Source: WTAW01 sp964406575 (GTDB lineage: Bacteria > Acidobacteriota > Aminicenantia > Aminicenantales > Aminicenantaceae). From it: a DNA stretch of 38,527 nt. The notes under the pieces were generated by a model. That model was given only the letters and a program-made list of their open reading frames with translations. It did not search any database and was not told where the DNA came from. Where the stretch lies: positions 1-38,527 of the forward strand of contig CAYOSH010000035.1 of assembly GCA_964406575.1 (NCBI GenBank), given 5' to 3'. A program made the position numbers and the translations under genes. Positions 32,941 through 38,527 of this stretch are shown here, in pieces; position 1 is the stretch's first letter, and each line of letters opens with the position of its first letter.

Positions 32941-32968
32941 GGAACTTTTCGGAGCCAGATCTCGTCTA
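32941..32968 (+). promoter_or_regulatory. ECF-type (sigma-E-like) promoter of the envelope operon
   Basis: GGAACTT (32941-32947), 16 nt, then GTCTA (32964-32968). This is the classical ECF -35 plus -10 form, 15 nt before the GTG of an ECF sigma gene, so autoregulation is likely. The predicted start, near 32975, leaves an 8-nt leader. Confidence 0.7.
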
Positions 32969-32982
32969 CCTAGGTGTGATTA

Positions 32983-33543
32983 GTGCAAACAGAAAGGATA
33001 GTCAAAGAATGCTTACAAGGAAACGAAGGAGCATGGCAAATGCTGGTTAACACTTACTCTCGCAGGATCTTCAGCCTCTCCTACCAGTTCTCCGGAACCC
33101 GCGAAGAAGCTGAGGACATGACGCAAGAGATCTTCCTCAAGCTCTACAATTCCTTGAAAAAATTTGATTTCAGCCGGAATTTTGATGCCTGGCTCCTGAC
33201 TCTTGCACGGAATCACTTGATCGATGAATACCGCCGCACGAAGTGGGAAAAGAAGACGAGGGATGAGTTCGATGAATACCGCCTGAAAGAAACAACAGAG
33301 TTAGGCCCGGAAGACGCCATCCTCAGAGAAGAGACCAAAAAAAGAGTCTGGGAGGGTTTTAACCACCTTTCGGCAGATATCCGGATGGCTGTCATCCTGA
33401 GGGATATCCAGGGAAAGACATACGAAGAAGTGGCAGAGATCATGGATCTTCCCCTGGGAACAGTCAAATCGCGAGTCAATAGAGGAAGAGTGCAGCTGGC
33501 AAAAGTCCTCAAAGAACAAAAGGAGAAAGAAAATGGAATGTGA
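32983..33543 (+). CDS. ECF RNA polymerase sigma factor
   Basis: 186 residues from GTG 32983. Region 2: QMLVNTYSRRIFSLSYQFSG, then EEAEDMTQEIFLKLYNSL and FDAWLLTLARNHLIDEYRR. Region 4: MAVILRDIQGKTYEEVAEIM and GTVKSRVNRGRVQLAKVL. It is a complete group 4 sigma factor. A GGAACTT/GTCTA promoter immediately upstream suggests it drives its own operon. The next gene, overlapping by 11 nt, is its zinc-containing anti-sigma factor; the rest of the operon encodes membrane proteins and a DUF4097 protein, so an envelope-stress role is likely. Confidence 0.92.
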   Translation: MQTERIVKECLQGNEGAWQMLVNTYSRRIFSLSYQFSGTREEAEDMTQEIFLKLYNSLKKFDFSRNFDAWLLTLARNHLIDEYRRTKWEKKTRDEFDEYRLKETTELGPEDAILREETKKRVWEGFNHLSADIRMAVILRDIQGKTYEEVAEIMDLPLGTVKSRVNRGRVQLAKVLKEQKEKENGM

Positions 33544-34030
33544 ACACATCGAAAACCTTTTGTCGTCTTATTTAGAGGATGAGCTCGCAGCCGAAGACAA
33601 ACGGGCTGTCGAGAAGCATCTCGCTAGCTGTGCCGGCTGCTCCGTACTCTTCGATCTGCTCAGGGAAACACAGGAATCCCTAGCGGAATTCCCTCAAGCT
33701 GAGATCAGTGAGGCACTTTTAGAAAGGCTTTATGAGATCCCACAGCGGAAAAGGAAATTCCGGCTCAACCTGGATTTTTTGGTGCGTCCTGCGGTGCAGC
33801 CCTACCTGGCAGTCGCAACGGTCCTGCTGACGGTCGTGTCCTTTTATCTTTTCAATCCTGAAAAGAGCGCGATCGACAGGTCGATAAACCGCCAGATCCA
33901 TCTGGGATACAGCAAAATCGGCAAGCTGTACTCCGAGGCGGAAACATTCACCGCGTCATTGGGTGAACACAAGGATAATATCCTCGAAACCATCAAAAGC
34001 AAACAGCCTTTTGGAAGGAACGGGGATTGA
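33533..34030 (+). CDS. Zinc-finger (zf-HC2) membrane anti-sigma factor
   Basis: 165 residues. The N-terminal ZAS domain starts MECEHIENLLSSYLEDELAA and carries the His29-x3-Cys33-x2-Cys36 motif (KHLASCAGCS), which together with Cys3 or His5 binds zinc. One membrane helix follows at about 87-106 (PYLAVATVLLTVVSFYLF), then a periplasmic tail of about 55 residues. It should hold the ECF sigma factor at the inner membrane and release it on envelope or redox stress. The gene overlaps the sigma gene by 11 nt. Confidence 0.9.
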   Translation: MECEHIENLLSSYLEDELAAEDKRAVEKHLASCAGCSVLFDLLRETQESLAEFPQAEISEALLERLYEIPQRKRKFRLNLDFLVRPAVQPYLAVATVLLTVVSFYLFNPEKSAIDRSINRQIHLGYSKIGKLYSEAETFTASLGEHKDNILETIKSKQPFGRNGD

Positions 34031-34055
34031 TCACAATACATATGGAGGTATGATA

Positions 34056-34553
34056 ATGGAAGAGAAAGTTATTTTAAAAAGACCCCCTAAATCCCCTGCA
34101 CTTGCGGGTATTCTGGCTTTCTTCTTTCCCGGCACAGGTGCTCTGTATAACAGGCAGCCGCTGAAATTTTTGGCTGTGATCCTCGGAATTGCAGTTATGG
34201 TCACCATGCTGGCGAGCGAGGAAGGCTCGGCCCCTTTTCTGGGAATTCTTCTCGGCGGCCTGTACTTCTACCAATTTTTTGATGCAATCATTACGGCTAA
34301 TGCCATCAATCGGAAGTTTTTCCAGGGTGAAGAGGTGGAGGAGATCAAAGTGGAGGAAGTCCCCGAATTCGTGAAGACGGGCTCTGTGTTTTGGGGGATC
34401 GTCCTCATGATCATCGGAGTCGTGCTTCTCATGGCAAACTTCAGTTTTCTGGTCACCTATAGCCGAATTTGGAGTCTTTGGCCCCTCGTTGTCATCATCA
34501 TCGGCGTAAAACTCATCGTAGATTACGTCTCGAAAGACAAAGAGGGAGTTTAG
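34056..34553 (+). CDS. Membrane protein with two hydrophobic halves (TM2/DUF5668-like)
   Basis: 165 residues from ATG 34056, 7 nt after GGAGG; the ATG at 34050 is too close to that site. The N half (KSPALAGILAFFFPGTGALY onward) has the P-G-x-G-x-x-Y type turn of small TM2-like proteins and two or three helices. A charged linker EEVEEIKVEEVPEF follows, and the C half (TGSVFWGIVLMIIGVVLL and WSLWPLVVIIIGVKLI) has the W-P-x-x-x-I-x-x-G pattern of LiaF-type/DUF5668 membrane domains. It is the third gene of the ECF operon. The next gene repeats the same C-half motif. Confidence 0.75.
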   Translation: MEEKVILKRPPKSPALAGILAFFFPGTGALYNRQPLKFLAVILGIAVMVTMLASEEGSAPFLGILLGGLYFYQFFDAIITANAINRKFFQGEEVEEIKVEEVPEFVKTGSVFWGIVLMIIGVVLLMANFSFLVTYSRIWSLWPLVVIIIGVKLIVDYVSKDKEGV

Positions 34554-34564
34554 AGGAGGAAAAA

Positions 34565-34768
34565 ATGGCAAAAGAAAAACGAAAAGACCTTCTTATTTGG
34601 GGTGTCCTCCTCATAGCTCTAGGAGTCTTGTTTTTGCTCGATGTCAACATCTGGTGGGTGCTGGCCCATTTTTGGCCGGTGATCATCATTCTTTGGGGAG
34701 CCCATAAGCTCTACTACGGTTTGAAGGAACGGCGAGAAGAAGAACCATCCCAAAACGTCCAGGCATGA
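34565..34768 (+). CDS. Small DUF5668-like membrane protein
   Basis: 67 residues from ATG 34565 with GAGGAGG 5-6 nt upstream. Two hydrophobic helices: LLIWGVLLIALGVLFLLD and VLAHFWPVIIILWGAHKLYY; the F-W-P-V-I-I-I-x-x-G motif is that of the LiaF-type transmembrane domain and matches the C half of the previous protein. A charged tail KERREEEPSQ ends it. It overlaps the next start as ATGA, so translation is coupled. It is probably part of an envelope-stress sensor or feedback unit. Confidence 0.8.
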   Translation: MAKEKRKDLLIWGVLLIALGVLFLLDVNIWWVLAHFWPVIIILWGAHKLYYGLKERREEEPSQNVQA

Positions 34769-36099
34769 AAATGAGATCCAAAGAAATTGTATTCCTGATC
34801 CTGCTGATCGCGGCGGGGGTGTTCTTCTATTACGCTTACACAGATAAGCTCGATTGGGAGATCGAATGGGGTGAGGACTTCTTCATCAAGCTCGAGGAGT
34901 TTGAGTTCAAAGAATCCCACACGATCAAACCCCCGTTCCCTCCCGTCCTTCATGTGGTGAATCGTCACGGAGAGATCGAAATCCAAGGCACAGAAGAGGA
35001 CAAAATCGTCGTCACCATGCAGAAAAAAATCCGACGCAGAACTGCTGAGGAGGCCCAAGATGTGGCAAACAATCTGAAGATGATCACAGAAAGAGACGAC
35101 ACAAAGATCGTTCTAGCAACAAACCGGGCGGAGTTCAAGAGAAAACGCTTCCAGACCTCCTTCACAATCCGAGTCCCTAAGGGAACAGATGTCAACGTCA
35201 TGAACACCTACGGATTTGTAAAAATTGCCAACACTGGCGCTACAGATATCGACAACTCCTATGGAGAGGTTACCGTCTCGGATATTGAAGGCCCCTTGAT
35301 CGTCAAAAACAAATACGATGACATAGACATTCAGAACGTACGCGCAGATTGCTCTATCGACAGCAACAACTCTTCTGTGAATGTCAAAAATGTCAATGGG
35401 ACCGTTCAAATTTTTCACCGGTATGGGGATGTCAATGTCAATGGTGTTGTCCGAAATGTCGTCATTGACGCATCGAATTCAACAATCACCTGTCAGAATG
35501 TCAAGGGCGCCGTAGATGTGGGAAGCACCTACCGAAACATTAGCCTTACCAGAGTTGGTGCAACCAAGGTAAAGGCTAAAAACTGTGAAATTGCCATGGA
35601 TGATGTGAAGGGCAACTGTGTTGTCACAAATAGTTACGGCAGTGTAAAAGTGGTGAATCTAGAGGGAGACCTGAAGATCGATGGAAAGAATATGCGGGCG
35701 TATGGGAAAAGGATCGTGGGAGATAAGATAAGCATCGATACGACCTATCGCGACGTGGAGCTCGAAGACTTTTCTGGCGAAACAACCATCCTCCATTCCA
35801 ACGGGAAGATCATGTTGACACCACGATCCATTAGTCTCCCGATCGTAGTCAAAGGGAATTACTCGGACATCCATTTCTTTTGGCCTGTTGGGGGGAATTA
35901 TCCCACAGAGGCTCAAAATAAGGGAGGCGATATTGAGTGGAAGCTTCCCTACGAGCTCTCATTCAAGAAAGAGAACAGTCTTTCTGTAATCAAAGCCTTT
36001 ATGGAGGACACAGAGAGTCCCCTCATTTTTTTGTATACGGCCTATGGCACGATCTGGATCGAAGAATCCACCGTACGAGATGAGACAGAATCCCATTAA
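34765..36099 (+). CDS. DUF4097-type repeat protein with N-terminal membrane anchor
   Basis: 444 residues. A signal anchor (about 6-24, IVFLILLIAAGVFFYYAY) is followed by a long region of short beta strands with a period of about 20 residues, with wording such as VNTYGFVKI, NSYGEVTVSDIEGPL, NKYDDIDIQNVRA, NRYGDVNVNGV-like and STYRNISLTRV. It is therefore predicted to be a right-handed beta-helix of about 12 turns. This is the DUF4097/LiaG-like adhesin family, often the last gene of envelope-stress operons with LiaF-type membrane proteins. It probably sits in the periplasm tethered to the inner membrane. Its start overlaps the previous stop (ATGA). The operon ends with palindromes and a terminator. 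Confidence 0.82.
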   Translation: MKMRSKEIVFLILLIAAGVFFYYAYTDKLDWEIEWGEDFFIKLEEFEFKESHTIKPPFPPVLHVVNRHGEIEIQGTEEDKIVVTMQKKIRRRTAEEAQDVANNLKMITERDDTKIVLATNRAEFKRKRFQTSFTIRVPKGTDVNVMNTYGFVKIANTGATDIDNSYGEVTVSDIEGPLIVKNKYDDIDIQNVRADCSIDSNNSSVNVKNVNGTVQIFHRYGDVNVNGVVRNVVIDASNSTITCQNVKGAVDVGSTYRNISLTRVGATKVKAKNCEIAMDDVKGNCVVTNSYGSVKVVNLEGDLKIDGKNMRAYGKRIVGDKISIDTTYRDVELEDFSGETTILHSNGKIMLTPRSISLPIVVKGNYSDIHFFWPVGGNYPTEAQNKGGDIEWKLPYELSFKKENSLSVIKAFMEDTESPLIFLYTAYGTIWIEESTVRDETESH

Positions 36100-36103
36100 C
36101 CTT

Positions 36104-36205
36104 GTAGGGTCCGTCTCCCTTGCGGATCGATAAGAGATTGGGTCCATTCCCCGAATGGAACCATAGGATCTAGATAGGATGTAGGGTCCATTCCCCGAAT
36201 GGACC
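36104..36205. repeat. Cluster of three family B palindromes
   Basis: Copies at about 36106-36127 (degenerate, GGTCCGTCTCCC then GCGGATC), 36141-36162 (GGTCCATTC, then GAATGGAACC with one inserted base) and 36185-36205 (perfect: GGTCCATTC, CCC, GAATGGACC). They follow the DUF4097 stop codon. The terminator at 36218-36238 looks like a fourth, altered copy. Confidence 0.75.
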
Positions 36206-36217
36206 GATGAAATGAAA

Positions 36218-36244
36218 GGCTCGCTCCCTGAGCGGGCCTTTTTT
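36218..36244 (+). terminator. Rho-independent terminator of the ECF envelope operon
   Basis: GGCTCGCTC, loop CCT and GAGCGGGCC form a 9-bp stem (one G-U), followed by TTTTTT. The stem sequence fits family B with base changes, so a repeat copy appears to have become the operon terminator. Confidence 0.8.
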
Positions 36245-36367
36245 CTTGTTTCCCATTTCAATGCGATGGGACCAGTGTAGAAGGATCGGAAGAATCAAGG
36301 GGAAACGAATGGAAACCCCGACAAAAAATGGGAAAATCAAACCAATGGGATCAAAAGAAGAAGAGGC

Positions 36368-37264
36368 TCAATTTTTATTCTTTATAGTGTAGATCTTGGC
36401 CTGCAGGCTGCCGTTGACCTTGATGTTGAAGTAGGAGATGAGGTTGGCCAGATCTTTTTTGTATTTTGTGACATACCTCACAAAATCCAGTTCTTTTTCA
36501 TCCCTCAGGTGGTTCTCGAACTCGTCCACTTCATCCCGGAGTTCGATCACGTAATGGTTGAGCACTCTGTACTGGGCGTTGATATCGATCAAATCCTGTC
36601 CAGTGACCTTTTTAAAATCTAGGTATGGGGGGAGGATTTGAAGAATATTGAGTCCTTCTGTATGGAGCTCGGACACGTACTCTTTGATCTCCTGGAAAAA
36701 GGACTTGTAATGGAGTGGGTTCTTCAGCTTTTGCTCAGCGCGATCTAGGAGAGCCTCATACTGATCCTTGAGGGATTCGATGTTATCGTGCAGGCCGAAA
36801 TGTTTTCGTTTGAACTGGAAAAGATCGATAAAATCTCTGCCGATGTAGATCTTGTCCTGGTAATTCGTCATGAGTTCTCTGGGAGAATGTGTGTAGAATT
36901 TGATCTCGTAGTGTCTTCCGCCCGAATCCCTTTCCCTCAATCGGGCAAGCACCAAAAAATTGTTCTGTTCGATAAAATAGCTGTTCACATCCAAAAGCAC
37001 AGAATACACAGAAAGATTCCGCATGATGTATTCTTTGAGGTAATCGAGGATGTCATCTTTTTTGGTGATAAAATCGCTGACAGTTTCGTTGGGAGTGGGA
37101 TTGATGACCGAGTAAGAAGGCGAAAGGAGGTAGAGCACAGGGCCTGTTCCCAGTTCAAGATAAAGGTGTTTTATGACATTCTGATGGAGGTCGTCGCTCA
37201 GGAGCGGCTCCATTTCGGGCAAATCCTTGAGCCTCAGCTTAGAAAGTTCCTCTATCTCGTTCAT
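36368..37264 (-). CDS. Hypothetical cytosolic protein with C-terminal coiled coil
   Basis: 298 residues; I do not recognise a family. No signal peptide or membrane helix is seen. An N-terminal globular part (about 1-150, containing GTGPVLYLLSPSYSVINPTP and SVYSVLLDVNSYFIEQNNFL) is followed by a mostly helical, charged half (about 155-290) with heptad-like spacing (DNIESLKDQYEALLDRAEQK, VIELRDEVDEFENHLRDEKE). It begins at ATG 37264 with AGGG about 9 nt upstream. It stands alone between the ECF operon terminator and the lipoate ligase gene. The codon use and GC look like the bulk of the window, so it is probably native. Confidence 0.7.
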   Translation of the reverse strand: MNEIEELSKLRLKDLPEMEPLLSDDLHQNVIKHLYLELGTGPVLYLLSPSYSVINPTPNETVSDFITKKDDILDYLKEYIMRNLSVYSVLLDVNSYFIEQNNFLVLARLRERDSGGRHYEIKFYTHSPRELMTNYQDKIYIGRDFIDLFQFKRKHFGLHDNIESLKDQYEALLDRAEQKLKNPLHYKSFFQEIKEYVSELHTEGLNILQILPPYLDFKKVTGQDLIDINAQYRVLNHYVIELRDEVDEFENHLRDEKELDFVRYVTKYKKDLANLISYFNIKVNGSLQAKIYTIKNKN

Positions 37265-37413
37265 GTTAATGATCCCTTAAGAATGAGGGAAAATTTTATC
37301 ATTTAAAGTCAAAAAAAGCAACCGACGATTGGGATTTCCCCGAGGACCTCGGTAAGGCCAAACTTTCATCCTCTCAGTGTCAGGCATTCATTGCTCAGGT
37401 CTCTTCAATGAAA

Positions 37414-38214
37414 TCAAGTTCGTCCAGCAGTCCCGAAGGTCCAGTCCGAATTCCCATATTTTTCCTTATGGATCAGCTGCACGGCTTGCTTTTCGTCCTC
37501 ATCAAGGAATCTTCTTCTCAGCCTGATTTCGAAAAACTCTGCGATCCCTTCTGCAAACAAATTCACCGCCCATTGGAAATGAACCTTCTTTTCGAGTGCT
37601 TGGGATAGCGAGATCATGCGGACTTTTTCTTCGGACCCTTTCAGAAAGGAAATGGATGCGAGCCGCTCTTCATCCTCTTCGAGAGGGATGGAACCGTGCT
37701 GGATAAATTTGGCACCGACTCTCTTTTGAGCACTTCCGATGATTTTCCGCCCATCGACTTCCACTTCATTGCGGGAGGGATAGGAAAAACACGGGAGATT
37801 TCCACGGACATACTTTTGGGGGGCGGGGCTCGCAAGAGAAGGCGCCAATCCCATCTTATCCAAACCTTTCATTAAAGCCTCGGAAATGCGTCTGTAGGAA
37901 TCTGAAAGAGTGTCCGTAAAAACTTCTGTATCTGAAGATGCCAGAGAGTATGTGACCTCTTTGTGGTGAAGAACCAGTTTCCCTCCCGTCATCCGGCGGA
38001 CGATGTCGATGCCGTACTTTTTACAGAATTCGACATCTGCGACTTCGAGTAACTTTTGGGAATATCCTAGCGAAACCGTCGGATTTTTCCACGTATAGAA
38101 ACGCAGGATCGTATGCGGATCTTCGGTGAGGGACTGAAACAGATAATCATCCAGGGCCATATTCCATGAGCCTTCGAGCGGTGTGTTATCGATGAGAAGA
38201 TCCCATTCTTTCAT
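37414..38214 (-). CDS. Lipoate-protein ligase A family protein
   Basis: 266 residues, BPL/LplA fold. The N-terminus WDLLIDNTPLEGSWNMALDD is typical of LplA/LipM-type enzymes. Signature motifs are RRMTGGKLVLHHKEVTYSL (the usual form is RR-x-(T/S)GGGAVxH) and GRKIIGSAQKRV with the conserved lysine. It attaches lipoate or octanoate to E2 or GcvH proteins, or transfers octanoate. It lacks a separate C-terminal accessory domain, so it may be an octanoyltransferase (LipM-like) instead of a ligase; sequence motifs alone do not settle it. Cytosolic; single gene. Confidence 0.85.
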   Translation of the reverse strand: MKEWDLLIDNTPLEGSWNMALDDYLFQSLTEDPHTILRFYTWKNPTVSLGYSQKLLEVADVEFCKKYGIDIVRRMTGGKLVLHHKEVTYSLASSDTEVFTDTLSDSYRRISEALMKGLDKMGLAPSLASPAPQKYVRGNLPCFSYPSRNEVEVDGRKIIGSAQKRVGAKFIQHGSIPLEEDEERLASISFLKGSEEKVRMISLSQALEKKVHFQWAVNLFAEGIAEFFEIRLRRRFLDEDEKQAVQLIHKEKYGNSDWTFGTAGRT

Positions 38215-38362
38215 ATTCTTTCTCGTCTCAATATATGATCCAATAAATCATCAGAGTCCGTAAAGCTGAAATTTGCAAAAATTACTAATTTCACAGATGT
38301 GATACGCACCTATTTTAACACGTTGTCTCATAAAAGTTATGCCTGTCCTTAGAAGGAAGAAA

Positions 38363-38424
38363 GGAAGGATGGATGGATGGATGGATGGTTGGTTGGTTGG
38401 ATGGTTGGTTGGATGGTTGGTTGG
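38363..38424. repeat. GGNN tetranucleotide microsatellite
   Basis: Fifteen consecutive four-base units plus GG: one GGAA, five GGAT, then GGTT and GGAT in mixed order. It lies about 150 nt upstream of the lipoate ligase start and about 46 nt from the tRNA-Gly. Length variation by slippage is expected. Confidence 0.9.
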
Positions 38425-38470
38425 CAAGATCAGTGGTTAGGGAGGAAAGAAAGAAATTGAGAAATAAAAA

Positions 38471-38527
38471 TGGAGCGGGCAACGGGATTCGAACCCGCGA
38501 CTCCCAGCTTGGGAAGCTGGCACTCTA
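38471..38527 (-). tRNA. tRNA-Gly (anticodon CCC), partial at the window edge
   Basis: On the minus strand the anticodon stem CCAGC/GCTGG encloses TTCCCAA, giving anticodon CCC. A GGTTCGAAT T-loop, the acceptor 3' half TGCCCGC, discriminator T and an encoded CCA (38471-38473) follow. The 5' acceptor and most of the D-arm lie beyond the right edge. Confidence 0.9.

Larger units (their letters stand above)
32454..32982. other. Intergenic region between divergent operons
   Basis: 529 nt between the HMGCS start (minus) and the ECF sigma start (plus). It holds an intron-like hairpin at 32645-32676, a 12-nt inverted copy of AGAACCGTGTGA (32644-32655) as TCACACGGTTCT at 32899-32910, and the ECF promoter at 32941-32968. 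Short open frames here have no family resemblance. Confidence 0.6.

Noticed and set aside
38363..38424. CRISPR array
   Set aside because: The unit is four bases with no spacers; it is a microsatellite. No cas gene is in the window.

Overview
The window looks like a chromosomal segment of a Gram-negative (diderm) bacterium of roughly 45-50% GC. The diderm call rests on ADP-heptose and heptosyltransferase genes of LPS core synthesis, a predicted outer-membrane beta-barrel, and envelope-type ECF sigma/anti-sigma pairs. The mixture of MacB-like permease, Asp-box (sortilin-like) propeller, imidazolonepropionase-like amidohydrolases, zinc-ribbon/TPR kinase remnants and many small palindromic repeats is what I associate with Acidobacteriota-like lineages such as Candidatus Aminicenantes; that placement is an inference, not something the sequence proves.

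Layout. (1) 1-3510 is an accessory, decayed region: a zinc-ribbon stub, the C-terminal tail of a TPR protein, a truncated DUF1801 gene, an intact DUF1697 gene, a strikingly AT-rich Ser/Thr kinase, a tRNA-Leu(CAA) and a PIN-domain remnant. (2) 3511-9396 (minus strand) carries a MacB/FtsX-type permease, an SCP2 protein, an acyl-CoA dehydrogenase and a secreted beta-barrel protein. (3) 9756-15501 (plus strand) carries a HAD phosphatase, a TrmA/RlmC-type RNA methyltransferase, an LPS heptose operon (separate HldE kinase and nucleotidyltransferase, heptosyltransferase, ICMT-like methyltransferase) and TrmH. (4) 15587-24362 (minus strand) has an ECF sigma / anti-sigma / HtrA-like operon in which the HtrA protein has lost catalytic residues, a pair of overlapping secreted amidohydrolases of which one has lost its HxH metal site, and a 1055-residue Asp-box propeller protein. 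(5) 24688-32453 (minus strand) holds an acyl-CoA block: 3-methylcrotonyl-CoA carboxylase with its alpha chain split in two, 3-methylglutaconyl-CoA hydratase, and an archaeal-type HMG-CoA synthase / thiolase / DUF35 operon. (6) 32941-36099 (plus strand) is an ECF-sigma envelope-stress operon preceded by a textbook ECF promoter and ending with a DUF4097 protein. (7) 36368-38527 holds an unknown coiled-coil protein, a lipoate-protein ligase, a tetranucleotide repeat and the start of a tRNA-Gly(CCC) cut by the window edge.

The most interesting system is region 5. HMG-CoA synthase, thiolase and DUF35 occur in the order and spacing known for the archaeal mevalonate-pathway channelling complex, directly upstream of the enzymes that interconvert HMG-CoA, 3-methylglutaconyl-CoA and 3-methylcrotonyl-CoA. 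Together with the acyl-CoA dehydrogenase elsewhere in the window this would link acetyl-CoA and leucine/isovalerate carbon in either direction. The second theme is pseudoenzymes: the HtrA-like protein and one amidohydrolase keep their fold but lack catalytic residues. The third is repeats: three families of short perfect palindromes plus one 100-bp palindrome are scattered through the intergenic spaces.
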